The notes under the pieces were generated by a model. That model was not told where the DNA came from. It searched no databases and worked only from the letters and a program-made list of their open reading frames with translations. 64,000 nucleotides of DNA. It comes from Tateyamaria sp. ANG-S1 (GTDB lineage Bacteria; Pseudomonadota; Alphaproteobacteria; Rhodobacterales; Rhodobacteraceae). The stretch covers positions 1-64,000 of the forward strand of contig NZ_JWLL01000016.1 in NCBI RefSeq assembly GCF_000814025.1, written 5' to 3'. Positions 42,973 to 51,553 of this stretch are shown here, piece by piece. Position 1 is the stretch's first letter, and every line of letters begins with the position of its first letter. The position numbers and the translations under genes were made by a program.

Positions 42973-44802
42973 TCAGGCCCGCGCGGCATCCTCGAGCCGC
43001 AATTGCACCGATTGCCGCCCGCGAAATGTGTTGATTTCGACCCGGCCTGCCAGGTGGAAAGAGGCGCCGCCGTGATCCATCAATTCCGGCCCGAGCGCGG
43101 TGTCGAACGCCCCAAAGGCTATGGCGTCCATCCGCGTGCCGCCCGCTTCGCCAAAGGTCACTTTCAGATGGGTTTCTCCCACGCGCCGGGCGTTCAGGAT
43201 GCGCATCCCGGGAAAAGCATAGCGCGGGGCAGGGGTGCCGGCCCCGAACGGGCCTGCGGCGTCGATTTGATCCAGCAGCTCGACGGTTGCTGCGCCCGGC
43301 ATCAGGGCACCGTCGAGGCGCAGATCGGCGGGGCCAAGCGCGTCGGCGCCCTGTTTAGCCAGCAATTCGGACAGCCGCGCCATGGCCGCGTCGATCTTGC
43401 TTTCCTCGACGGTCAGCCCGGCCGCCATCTTGTGTCCGCCCCCCTTGATCAAAAGCCCTTCGGCCGCAAGCCGTTGAATGGGTGCACCCAGATCGATGCC
43501 CGAGACCGAGCGCCCCGATCCCTTGCCGATCCCGTCCTCAATGCCGATCACGATGGAGGGGCGGTTGGTCGCTTCCTTCACGCGCGAGGCAACGATGCCC
43601 ACGACACCGGGGTGCCAACCCGGTCCAGCGGCCCAGGCCAGCGCACCGTCGCTGCCGCGCGCTTCGCATTGTGCAATTGCTTCTGCCCGCACCTTGGCTT
43701 CGATGTCGCGGCGTTCGGCGTTCAGTGTGTTCAAGCGCTCGGCCAGTGCCGCCGCCTCGTGCGGGTCGGTTGTGCCCAGCAGCCGCGCGCCAAGGTCAGC
43801 CTGTCCGATCCTGCCGCCTGCGTTGATCCGGGGACCCAAAAGATAGCCCAAATGGTATGGTGTCGGCGCAGTGTCGAGACCTGCGATGTCCGCCAGCGCG
43901 ACCAGACCTGTCCGATCTCGCCGTGCCATGATCTTGAGCCCTTGCCGCACAAACGCGCGGTTCACACCGGTCAGCGGTGCCACATCGGCCACTGTGGCAA
44001 GGCCAACAAGGTCCAGCATCGCCATGAGATCGGGCCCGGTCTGTCCGCTCGCCCGCATTTGCCGCCCCGCTTCGACAAGCGCCAGAAACACCACCGCGGC
44101 TGCGCAGAGATGGGCCAAGGCACCGTCTTCGTCCTGCCTGTTGGGGTTCACGACGGCATAGGCGTCCGGCAGCGTTTCACCGCCCAAATGGTGATCCAGA
44201 ACGATTACATCCGCGCCCTGTGCTGCTGCGATTGGGCCATGAGACAGGGTGCCGCAATCGACGCAGATGATCAGGTCGTGCGCCCGAGCCAATTGAGCCA
44301 TGGCGGCGTCGTTGGGGCCGTAGCCTTCGTCGATGCGGTCGGGCACGTAGAGTGTTGGCGCGGTGGCTCCGACCTCTCGCAGCCAGGTGATGAGCAGGGC
44401 AGCCGAGCTGCCGCCGTCCACATCGTAGTCTGCGAAGATGGCGATGTGTTGGCGACCACGGACAGCCGCCAGAATTCGGGACGCCGCTGATTCCATGTCA
44501 CGCAGCGATCTCGGGTCGGGCATCAGATCGCGCAAGGTCGGGTTGAGGTAGCTGTCGGCGCTGTCCGGCGCGACACCCATCCGCGCCAGGATCTGGCAGA
44601 TAGGGCGGGGCAATTGGGTATGTTGCGCCAGCGTTTCGGCGGCCCGTTCCGTGGCAAGGTCCGGGCCGATCCAGGCCCGACCGGTCAAGGACTGTTCGAC
44701 CCCCAGAAATGCCACAGCGCCACTCTCCCCCCATGTCGCGCCGCGCCAGATCGGCGCGGGCAGGGCCCCGGCACGCGCCAGAGCAATCGTAAGGCGGGCC
44801 AT
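42973..44802 (-). CDS. recJ: Single-strand-specific exonuclease RecJ
   Basis: 609 residues from ATG 44802. A GTG at 44715 would start at MAFLGVEQSLTGR, the family's usual N-terminus, and may be the real start. The DHH domain shows IAIFADYDVDGGSSAALL and VIVLDHHLGG; DHHA1 and OB parts follow (GGGHKMAAGLTV, PFGAGTPAPRYAF). RecJ degrades ssDNA 5' to 3' in mismatch and recombination repair. Confidence 0.93.
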   Translation of the reverse strand: MARLTIALARAGALPAPIWRGATWGESGAVAFLGVEQSLTGRAWIGPDLATERAAETLAQHTQLPRPICQILARMGVAPDSADSYLNPTLRDLMPDPRSLRDMESAASRILAAVRGRQHIAIFADYDVDGGSSAALLITWLREVGATAPTLYVPDRIDEGYGPNDAAMAQLARAHDLIICVDCGTLSHGPIAAAQGADVIVLDHHLGGETLPDAYAVVNPNRQDEDGALAHLCAAAVVFLALVEAGRQMRASGQTGPDLMAMLDLVGLATVADVAPLTGVNRAFVRQGLKIMARRDRTGLVALADIAGLDTAPTPYHLGYLLGPRINAGGRIGQADLGARLLGTTDPHEAAALAERLNTLNAERRDIEAKVRAEAIAQCEARGSDGALAWAAGPGWHPGVVGIVASRVKEATNRPSIVIGIEDGIGKGSGRSVSGIDLGAPIQRLAAEGLLIKGGGHKMAAGLTVEESKIDAAMARLSELLAKQGADALGPADLRLDGALMPGAATVELLDQIDAAGPFGAGTPAPRYAFPGMRILNARRVGETHLKVTFGEAGGTRMDAIAFGAFDTALGPELMDHGGASFHLAGRVEINTFRGRQSVQLRLEDAARA

Positions 44803-44818
44803 GTCGCCCGCCCGGCAC

Positions 44819-45787
44819 TCAGACCGTGTGGGTCGGGGTGCGGTAGTTGATGCGGCGGACCGAGCCTGTCTTGGACCGCATCAGCAGCGTTTCACACGTC
44901 AGCCAGCCGGGTTCGCGTTGCACGGCGTGCAGAAGCGATCCGCTGGTCACGCCCGTAGCGGCAAAGATCACGTCCTGCGTCACCATCTCATCCCGCGTGT
45001 AGATACGGTCGAGATCGGTGATCCCCGCCTTGGCCGCGCGGCCCTTTTCATCGTCGTTGCGGAACAGCAGCTTGCCATAGATCTGGCCACCCATGCACTT
45101 CAGTGCCGCGGCTGCCAGCACACCTTCGGGTGCGCCGCCTTCGCCCATATACATGTCGATACCCGTGGTCGGGTCGGCGCAGTGCATCACGCCTGCGACG
45201 TCACCGTCGGTGATGAGGCGGATGGAGGCGCCGGTGTCGCGTACGGCCTTGATGACGGCTTCGTGCCGGGGGCGTTCCAGGATGCAAACCGTGATGTCGG
45301 AAGTTTCGCAGCCCTTGGCCTTGGCCAGCGCCTCGACCCGTTGGGCAGGCGTCATGTCGAGTGTGACGGTGTCGGGCGCGTAGCCCGGGCCGATGGCCAG
45401 TTTGTCCATGTAGACGTCAGGCGCGTGCAGCATACTGCCGCGCGGGCCCATGGCGATCACGGTCAGGGCGTTGGGCATGTCCTTGGCCGTCAATGTCGTC
45501 CCTTCGAGCGGGTCGAGCGCGATGTCCACGCCGGGGCCTGTGCCTGTGCCGACCTCTTCGCCGATATAGAGCATGGGTGCTTCGTCCCGCTCGCCTTCGC
45601 CGATGACGACGACGCCCGCGATGTCCAGCATGTTGAGCTGTTGGCGCATCGCGTTCACGGCCGCCTGGTCGGCTGCCTTTTCATCGCCGTGGCCGACCAG
45701 CCGGGCGGAGGCGAGTGCTGCCGCCTCGGACACGCGGGCGAGGCCCAATGACAGCATGCGGTCCTGGAATTGTGCGGTGTCGGTCAT
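44819..45787 (-). CDS. glpX: Class II fructose-1,6-bisphosphatase (GlpX)
   Basis: 322 residues from MTDTAQFQDRM; the frame is open upstream but unlike the family. Motifs are GHGDEKAADQAAV, VVIGEGERDEAPMLYIGE, DPLEGTTLTAKD and LITDGDVAG, the metal- and phosphate-binding residues of GlpX. It dephosphorylates fructose-1,6-bisphosphate in gluconeogenesis. It sits 31 bases after hom, on the same strand, in a hom-glpX-recJ order. Confidence 0.94.
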   Translation of the reverse strand: MTDTAQFQDRMLSLGLARVSEAAALASARLVGHGDEKAADQAAVNAMRQQLNMLDIAGVVVIGEGERDEAPMLYIGEEVGTGTGPGVDIALDPLEGTTLTAKDMPNALTVIAMGPRGSMLHAPDVYMDKLAIGPGYAPDTVTLDMTPAQRVEALAKAKGCETSDITVCILERPRHEAVIKAVRDTGASIRLITDGDVAGVMHCADPTTGIDMYMGEGGAPEGVLAAAALKCMGGQIYGKLLFRNDDEKGRAAKAGITDLDRIYTRDEMVTQDVIFAATGVTSGSLLHAVQREPGWLTCETLLMRSKTGSVRRINYRTPTHTV

Positions 45788-45818
45788 GAAGAAAAGTCCT
45801 TTGGCGAAGTTTGAAAAT

Positions 45819-47105
45819 TCAGATGGATTCGATGCGCAGCACAACCGGGTCGGAGGCCAGCACACCGGTGCTCTGCATCGCCTCCAGCGCCGCGTTCACG
45901 GCTGAACGGGTGCAGGTGTGGGTGACGATCAGCACGGGGGCGGTCGTGTCGCTGTGCCCGTATTGGCGCATCCGGTCGATGCTGACGCCTGCATCGCCCA
46001 GCACGGTGGCGATCTTGGCCAGCGCACCGGGTTTGTCGACCAGCGCCATGCGTAGATAGTAGGGTGCGGGAAGGATGGATGCGGCGCGTGGCGCCTCCGT
46101 CAAAGTATCAGCAGGTTGGCCAAAGACAGGCAGGCGCAGCCCGCGCGCGATGTCGCACACATCGCCCATCACCGCAGAGGCAGTGGGCCCTTCGCCCGCG
46201 CCGGGACCACGCAGGACAACCTGTTCTACCGCGTGTCCTTCGATGGCGACCATGTTGGTGCCGCCCTGAAGCTGCCCGAACGGTGATGTGTCGGGCACGA
46301 GGCAGGGCATCATACGCTGCTCCAGCCCGCGGCCCGTCTTTTGCGCCACGCCCAGCAGCTTGATCTTGTAGCCCATGTCGGCGGCATGGCGGATGTCGTC
46401 GATGCTGACCCGCTCGATCCCTTCCAATTCGATCCCGTCGAAATCGACCCGCGTGCCGAAGGCGATGGAGGACAGGATCGCCAGCTTATGCGCGGCGTCG
46501 ATGCCGCCCACGTCAAGCTGAGGGTCGGCCTCAAGGTAGCCCAGCCCGTCAGCTTCGGCAAAGACCTCTTGATAGTTCAGGCCCGCGTCTTCCATCCGGG
46601 TCAGGATGTAGTTGCAGGATCCGTTCATGACGCCGACGATGCGCTTGATCTCGTTTCCGGCAAGCCCTTCGGTCAGCGCTTTGATCACGGGAATACCACC
46701 GGCGACAGCCGCCTCATAGCGCAGGCTGACGCCCTTGGCTTCCGCAGCCTCCGCCAGCGCTTGCCCATGAATGGCGAGCATCGCCTTGTTGGCCGTGACC
46801 ACATCCTTGCCTGCAGCAATCGCGGCCTCGACGGAGGCTTTGGCCGGGCCGTCGGTGCCGCCCATCAGTTCGACATACAGGTCCACATCATCGCGGGTGG
46901 CGAGGGCAACGGGGTCGTCTTCCCACGCATAGCCGTTGAGGGGGACGCCACGATCCTTGTTGCGGGACCGCGCGCTGACGGCGGTGATCTCGATCTTGCG
47001 GCCGGTGCGTGCCTCAAGCATGGCGGCGTGCTGGCGCACGATCTTCACCACGCCGATGCCGACGGTGCCCAACCCTGCGATGCCAAGCCGAAGCGGTGCG
47101 TTCAT
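45819..47105 (-). CDS. hom: Homoserine dehydrogenase
   Basis: 428 residues from MNAPLRLGIAG. An N-terminal NAD(P)-binding motif (GIAGLGTVGIGV) is followed by the catalytic core (VTANKAMLAIHG, YEAAVAGGIPVIKALTEGLAGN, GVMNGSCNYILTRME, EADPQLDVGGIDAAHKLAIL) and a C-terminal ACT domain (LRMALVDKPGALAKIATVLGDAGVSID). It reduces aspartate semialdehyde to homoserine for threonine and methionine; the ACT domain is a likely site of feedback control. Confidence 0.95.
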   Translation of the reverse strand: MNAPLRLGIAGLGTVGIGVVKIVRQHAAMLEARTGRKIEITAVSARSRNKDRGVPLNGYAWEDDPVALATRDDVDLYVELMGGTDGPAKASVEAAIAAGKDVVTANKAMLAIHGQALAEAAEAKGVSLRYEAAVAGGIPVIKALTEGLAGNEIKRIVGVMNGSCNYILTRMEDAGLNYQEVFAEADGLGYLEADPQLDVGGIDAAHKLAILSSIAFGTRVDFDGIELEGIERVSIDDIRHAADMGYKIKLLGVAQKTGRGLEQRMMPCLVPDTSPFGQLQGGTNMVAIEGHAVEQVVLRGPGAGEGPTASAVMGDVCDIARGLRLPVFGQPADTLTEAPRAASILPAPYYLRMALVDKPGALAKIATVLGDAGVSIDRMRQYGHSDTTAPVLIVTHTCTRSAVNAALEAMQSTGVLASDPVVLRIESI

Positions 47106-47174
47106 GTCGGGGTCCTTGTAGCGATTGGGCGTCGCGGGCGATGTAGCGGGTTCATGGGCGGGGTGCAATTGCCG

Positions 47175-47459
47175 TTAGCCCCAGCGTTCCTGCATCCGGG
47201 CGCGGGTGGCGGGATCGACGATGGGGCGCTGTTGCAGGGCGCGCGCGCGGGCGCGCAGCGCTTCGATACGCGCCTCGAGGCTTTCGCTGGTTTGGATCGG
47301 GTCGCCGACAATTGGTGCTGTGCCCGCCAGAAGCGGCTCCAGCGGGAGAAGGGCCGGGAAGTCTGACCCTGCCACATCGGGTGATACTGCGTCGTCCAAT
47401 TCGGGGAATTGTGTGCACGCAGCAAGTGCAAAGAGAAGAAGGGCGGCAGGTGCGCGCAT
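47175..47459 (-). CDS. Small hypothetical lipoprotein
   Basis: 94 residues from MRAPAALLLFALAACTQ, with lipobox ALAAC. The mature part has a proline-rich spacer and a short C-terminal coiled coil (ESLEARIEALRARARALQQ). No family is recognised. Confidence 0.65.
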   Translation of the reverse strand: MRAPAALLLFALAACTQFPELDDAVSPDVAGSDFPALLPLEPLLAGTAPIVGDPIQTSESLEARIEALRARARALQQRPIVDPATRARMQERWG

Positions 47460-47537
47460 ATTCAAACGGGTTCCGAAAACCATGTGTTGCCCTTGTGATG
47501 CACCATGGTCCCGAATGGCGCAAGCATCGCTTGGGTT

Positions 47538-47551
47538 TGAATGGGTGTTCA
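47538..47551. promoter_or_regulatory. Possible TetR-type operator
   Basis: TGAATGGGTGTTCA has TGAA/TTCA inverted arms and lies 14 bases before the TetR start at 47566. Only the outer four bases are perfectly paired. Confidence 0.35.
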
Positions 47552-47565
47552 GTTAAATCCTGCCC

Positions 47566-48150
47566 ATGGCGCGCACAACTGGTTCGCATTCCGACATCAC
47601 AGGCCCGCGTATCCGCGACGCGGCACTGCGGCTGTTTGCGCGGCATGGCTATGCGGCTGTGTCCATGCGCCAGATCGCGGGCGAAGTTGGGGTGCAGGCG
47701 GGGGCGCTGTATAACTACATTCCGGACAAGCAGAGCCTGCTTGTTGAGTTGATGCGTGACCATATGGTCGAGCTGCTGGCGGCGGTGCCAGTTGATGGGG
47801 GTGATCCACCGCTGGAGCAGCTTGAGGCCTTTGTTCGCTTTCACATCGGGTTTCACCACGCGCGACCGGATGCGGTGTTCATTGCTTACATGGAATTGCG
47901 CAATCTGGACGTCGACAACTTTGCCGAGATTGAGGGGCTGCGTGGTCGCTATGAGGCTGTTTTGGAACGCATTTTGCGCGATGGGGCCGGGGCTGGTGTG
48001 TTTGACGTGCCAGACCCCAAGATCGCCACGCTCGCCGTGATTGCGATGCTGACGGGCGTGACGACATGGTTCCGGGATGAGGGGCGTTTGAGCCTTGGGG
48101 ACGTGCAGGATCAGTATTGGGACATGGTGCGCAAGTCCGTGATGGCGTGA
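47566..48150 (+). CDS. TetR/AcrR-family transcriptional regulator
   Basis: 194 residues. The helix-turn-helix is at about 8-55 (RDAALRLFARHGYAAVSMRQIAGEVGVQAGALYNYIPDKQSLL). A C-terminal regulatory domain follows (FVRFHIGFHHARPDAVFIAYMELRNL). No obvious target is next to it; the convergent pirin gene and the divergent lipoprotein are the only neighbours. Confidence 0.9.
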   Translation: MARTTGSHSDITGPRIRDAALRLFARHGYAAVSMRQIAGEVGVQAGALYNYIPDKQSLLVELMRDHMVELLAAVPVDGGDPPLEQLEAFVRFHIGFHHARPDAVFIAYMELRNLDVDNFAEIEGLRGRYEAVLERILRDGAGAGVFDVPDPKIATLAVIAMLTGVTTWFRDEGRLSLGDVQDQYWDMVRKSVMA

Positions 48151-48200
48151 CGGCGGGTCGGACGCTGTTTGGCTGCGCCAAATGCGCCCCGCCCGCCGTC
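48149..48200. terminator. Bidirectional hairpin terminator, family copy C
   Basis: GACGGCGGG (48149-48157) pairs with CCCGCCGTC (48192-48200). The tip is TTTGGC-TGC-GCCAAA (48168-48182). It lies between the convergent TetR and pirin genes and has the same architecture as copies A and B. Confidence 0.75.
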
Positions 48201-48204
48201 CCGT

Positions 48205-49116
48205 TCAGTGTGCAGGTTGGATGAAGGTGCCGTTGCGCAGATCGCGCATGGCCTGCATCAGTTCCTCTTGCGTGTTCATCACGATGGGGCCGTGCCAGGC
48301 GACGGGTTCGTTGATGGGCGCACCGGAGATCAGCAGGAAGCGGATGCCGTCTGGGCCCGCTTGCACCGTGACTTCGTCGCCTGTGCCGAAGCGGATCAGG
48401 GTGCGGTCGCCGGAGAGGTCGCGGATGTTGAGCTCTTGTCCTGCGACTTCCTTTTCCAGCAAGATGCCCGAAGGGTCGGAGGCGTCGGCGAAGGCGCCCG
48501 CACCTTGGAAGACATAGGCGAAGGCGCGTCGGTAAGTGTCTATTTTGAAGGTCTTTTTCACACCGGCGGGCACCGAGATATCGAGGTATTGCGGATCGGC
48601 GGCGATGCCGTCGACCGGGCCTGTCTTGCCCCAGAATTCGCCTGTGATAACCCGTACTTTCGTTCCGTCGTCATCGGTGATTTCGGGTATGTCTGACCCG
48701 TGGATGTCCTGATAGCGTGGAGCCGTCATTTTCTGGTCCGCGGGCAGGTTGCCCCAGAGCTGGAAGCCGTGCATTTGACCGCGCGCATTGCCGTGTGGCA
48801 TCTCCTGGTGGAGGATGCCGGACCCGGCGGTCATCCATTGGACAGAGCCTGCGCCGAGGGTGCCTGAATTGCCTAAGGAGTCGCTGTGTTCGACGGTGCC
48901 TTCAAGCACATAAGTGATTGTTTCTATTCCCCTATGTGGGTGCCAGGGGAACCCCTTTTCGAAATTTTCCAGCACGTCGTTGCGGAAGTCGTCGAAGAGG
49001 AGGAACGGGTCCATTTCCGAGGGGTCCTGAAAGCCGAAGGCGCGGTGCAGGTGGACGCCTGCGCCTTCCATCGTGGGCTGGGCCTTGCGGGTTTCAATGG
49101 TGGGTCTGAGGGACAT
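48205..49116 (-). CDS. Pirin family protein
   Basis: 303 residues, normal for pirins. The N-terminal cupin carries metal-binding WHPHRGIETITYVLEGTVEHSDSLG, and MTAGSGILHQEMP completes the site; a second cupin-like half follows. Pirins bind iron and some are quercetinases or redox sensors; the role here is unknown. Confidence 0.92.
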   Translation of the reverse strand: MSLRPTIETRKAQPTMEGAGVHLHRAFGFQDPSEMDPFLLFDDFRNDVLENFEKGFPWHPHRGIETITYVLEGTVEHSDSLGNSGTLGAGSVQWMTAGSGILHQEMPHGNARGQMHGFQLWGNLPADQKMTAPRYQDIHGSDIPEITDDDGTKVRVITGEFWGKTGPVDGIAADPQYLDISVPAGVKKTFKIDTYRRAFAYVFQGAGAFADASDPSGILLEKEVAGQELNIRDLSGDRTLIRFGTGDEVTVQAGPDGIRFLLISGAPINEPVAWHGPIVMNTQEELMQAMRDLRNGTFIQPAH

Positions 49117-49263
49117 GGGTGTCTCCTTTCATCCTTGCGTTGCGGCAAAGATAGGCGCGCGTCTGCGCACCGCAATTCGCGCTTGCGAACCGGGTCTGTG
49201 CAGGATTGCAGCACAAGATGTTGGGGTGAAGTGACGGGACCACCACAACCGTTTGGTTCTCTC

Positions 49264-49341
49264 ATTCCCGAGGACCTGTATATACAGGTGGGCGCCAGGT
49301 AACCGGACCAGGGCCCGGACAGAGCCAGCTCCCTCGGAATT
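49264..49341 (+). ncRNA. Possible structured RNA
   Basis: ATTCC and GAGG (49264-49273) pair with CCTC and GGAAT (49332-49340), leaving one bulged C. Inside are ACCTGTATATACAGGT (49274-49289), a perfect palindrome, and GC-rich segments GGCGCC and GGGCCC. No known RNA signature was recognised. Strand is arbitrary and this may only be a regulatory palindrome. Confidence 0.3.
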
Positions 49342-49454
49342 GCTTAAGGCCACCGGAATGCAACCTGTCACGAGAAGGGCAGAACCCGCCACGCGCTTAC
49401 ATAGGCGGGAGGGTGGCGTGCGGCAAGGCTTGCCGTTGGGGGCAGGTGGCTTAT

Positions 49455-49564
49455 CGGCCCTTCGGGGAGGATTTTTTTGAAACAGGGAATTCGGACCGGT
49501 CCGCGCCAGCGGCAAACACTCCGGGGGAGTGTTTGAGGTTCGAATGGGCGGAGCCCCGGACCGG
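49455..49564 (+). repeat. Dispersed structured repeat, copy R2
   Basis: Begins with GGCCCTTCGGGGAGGATTTTT and GAAACAGGGAATTCGG. CCGGTCCG (49496-49503) pairs with CGGACCGG (49557-49564). Inside are AAACACTCC-GGG-GGAGTGTTT (49514-49534) and the short hairpin GGGC-GGA-GCCC. Confidence 0.75.
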
Positions 49565-49633
49565 GGTGCGTGCGGTGTGTTAACCAGCGATTTGGCGGCT
49601 CGTTTGATGGCGGTCTACCTGTGCCGGGTCGTG

Positions 49634-49742
49634 AAACTGCGAAGTTTCCGGCGGAAACTGCGTGTTTTGGAACCCTTGAAACGGGGCTGTTTCGCGCCGA
49701 TTTTGAGAAACTGCGCAGTTTTGGGGCAAAATTGCGCGTTTT
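49634..49742. repeat. Array of AAACTGCG..GTTT palindromic units
   Basis: Four related units are AAACTGCGAAGTTT (49634-49647), AAACTGCGTGTTT (49655-49667), AAACTGCGCAGTTT (49708-49721, a perfect 14-bp palindrome) and AAATTGCGCGTTTT (49729-49742). Confidence 0.6.
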
Positions 49743-49936
49743 CGGGTGCGTGCGGAAAATCGGCCGTCTCAAAGGGTTAACGCGATACCTTATGCCGCAG
49801 GCGATCTATCGTATGGACGAATTTGCTGAGGCGCTCTGATGCCGTGCTGCGCGTGGTGCAGACGGCTGCGTATTGACGCCTATTCGCGTCAGTCCTAGTG
49901 GTGGTAGAGCAAGAATCTCACAAAAGGGCTGCCGGG

Positions 49937-50770
49937 ATGCGTTACACGAAACTCAAACATTTGGCTGTGTTCGCGTTGCTGGCATTTTGTGGGGCGTGCG
50001 GTACTACGTTCTCGCTGCCCGAGATCGACGCCGCGAGTGCGACGCAGGCCCGGTCGATGTTTGCAGATGCGCAGTCTGAGGGCGCGCGTGTGCCGCTGTC
50101 TGTTGCGGCAGCAGAGCGCCGGTTTCAGCGCGTTGCGCGGCGGGTGCGTCCGGTGGCCGAGCGCTTTTGCGAGGAGGTCATGGAGGAACGGCCCGATTTT
50201 AACTGTGCGGCGCGTGTCGAGATCGACCGGGCCTTGCCCGAGCGGAATGCGTATTTCACCTACGTCGACGGCACACCGGTGGTGCGCATGACCTTGCCAC
50301 TTCTGCGCGACACACAAAGCGATGACGAGGTGGCGTTTGTCATGGGGCACGAATACGGCCATCTGATCGGGCGCCATATCGAGAAGCAGCAGCAACAACA
50401 GATCGCCGGTGCGCTGATCCTGGGGACGATTGCGGCAGCCGCCAATGCCCAAACGGCGGCCTATGGCGGGTACACTGATCCCAATCTGGTGAACCGGAGC
50501 GTCGAGTTGGGAGCAGCTATTGGAACCGCTGCCTATTCGCAGACCTATGAGTTGGAGAGCGATACGCTGGGGACCTACATCACGGATGCGGCGGGCTATG
50601 ATCCGGTGAAGGGTGCCCGCTATTTTGCACGTCCCGAGCAGGCCCGGACCGAGAGCGGGAAACTGAGTTTCTGGGGGACGCATCCGCCGGATGAAAAACG
50701 CATCGCGACCGTTTTGGCGACGCATCGGCACATCGAGGACGGCAAGGGATTGACGCGGCAACAGCCTTGA
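49937..50770 (+). CDS. M48-family metalloprotease lipoprotein
   Basis: 277 residues from MRYTKLKHLAVF. The signal sequence ends in a cysteine-containing FCGAC, so it is probably a lipoprotein. The zinc site is HEYGH (in VMGHEYGHLIGRHIEK) with the third ligand Glu in YELESDTLG. A glutamine-rich run (QQQQQ) and an Ala-rich helix follow. It is a periplasmic quality-control-type protease. It is convergent with the ClpP-like gene. Confidence 0.9.
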   Translation: MRYTKLKHLAVFALLAFCGACGTTFSLPEIDAASATQARSMFADAQSEGARVPLSVAAAERRFQRVARRVRPVAERFCEEVMEERPDFNCAARVEIDRALPERNAYFTYVDGTPVVRMTLPLLRDTQSDDEVAFVMGHEYGHLIGRHIEKQQQQQIAGALILGTIAAAANAQTAAYGGYTDPNLVNRSVELGAAIGTAAYSQTYELESDTLGTYITDAAGYDPVKGARYFARPEQARTESGKLSFWGTHPPDEKRIATVLATHRHIEDGKGLTRQQP

Positions 50771-50779
50771 TGGTCGGGC

Positions 50780-51553
50780 TTACTCCTTTGGTGGGGTAAA
50801 GCCGTAGCGCGCAAGCTCCTCCGGGAGCAGGACGTAGATCTGGTCGGGTGGAGTGCTGAGCGCGTGTTGCATTACGAGCGGGTCGATTCCCATTTCGTCG
50901 AGATAGGTCATCACCTCGGCCTGGCCGCGCTGGATGTCTTCGACCGCGAAGGCGGCGGGGAGGAAGGTGTTTTGGCCGAAATAGTGCTGGTGTACGCCGA
51001 CCGAGGCGTCGGGGGAGATGTCGCGCGTGGTGCCTGCGGCCAGCAGGTACGGGCAGGCAGAGTAGCAGAATTCGCCGCGCAGCATTTGCGTGCTGATCCC
51101 TTCGGCGCGGATGGTGCGGCCGAGCGCGAGGGCGTCCTGGACCGAGCCGCCGGGGCTTTGCAGGATGAGCGTTTCGGGTCGGGGGTCGGACTGCAGGATC
51201 ATTGCGGCGAGGCGGTCGGCGTCGCCTGCGCTTATGCCCCCTTCGAGCCGGTAGGTTGTGCCATCGGTTTGTGTGAGGACGAGGCGGTTGGGGAGTTCGC
51301 CGGGATCGCGGGCCGGTTGCGTGACGGGGCGGTCGCGGTCGGGGCGGAAGGTGCGGCGTTGGTCGCCGGGGCGCACCGGTTCGGTGAGGCGCGGGGCGTC
51401 GGGGCCGAAGGTGGGCAGGCGGAGGCCCTGCATGTCGCCGAGGATCAGGAGGCCGCCGATGCCAAGCTGGAAGATCAGGACGCCCATCAGCACGCGGGCG
51501 ACGGGGTTGCGTTGTTTGCCTTGTGGGGTCCCCGTGTCCGCCGTGTCGGTCAT
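50780..51553 (-). CDS. Membrane-anchored ClpP-like (COG3904-type) protein
   Basis: 257 residues. A membrane helix at about 20-40 (VLMGVLIFQLGIGGLLILGD) precedes a proline/arginine-rich linker. From about 90 there is a crotonase/ClpP fold: LILQSPGGSVQDALALGRTIR, a Ser in YSACPYLLAAG and VGVHQH. These resemble ClpP-class serine proteases of the COG3904 group; the active residues are not proven. It overlaps the upstream membrane gene by four bases (ATGA). Confidence 0.78.
   Translation of the reverse strand: MTDTADTGTPQGKQRNPVARVLMGVLIFQLGIGGLLILGDMQGLRLPTFGPDAPRLTEPVRPGDQRRTFRPDRDRPVTQPARDPGELPNRLVLTQTDGTTYRLEGGISAGDADRLAAMILQSDPRPETLILQSPGGSVQDALALGRTIRAEGISTQMLRGEFCYSACPYLLAAGTTRDISPDASVGVHQHYFGQNTFLPAAFAVEDIQRGQAEVMTYLDEMGIDPLVMQHALSTPPDQIYVLLPEELARYGFTPPKE

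Larger units (their letters stand above)
49117..49936. other. Gene-poor region with palindromes, structured repeat and candidate RNA
   Basis: 820 bases without a convincing gene. From left to right it holds a possible structured RNA (49264-49341), repeat copy R2 (49455-49564) and four AAACTGCG-GTTT palindromic units (49634-49742). Open frames across it are arginine-, glycine- or repeat-driven and look accidental. Confidence 0.7.

Noticed and set aside
49274-49289. ACCTGTATATACAGGT as an E. coli-type LexA site
   Set aside because: It has CTGT-N4-ACAG rather than CTGT-N8-ACAG, and the window's real SOS sites are the GTTC type.
49264-49430. SRP RNA, RNase P RNA or tmRNA in the gene-less stretch
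   Set aside because: The conserved cores of these RNAs were not found.
49570-49839. 89-codon frame over the palindromic array
   Set aside because: The text follows the repeated palindromes and lacks a ribosome site.
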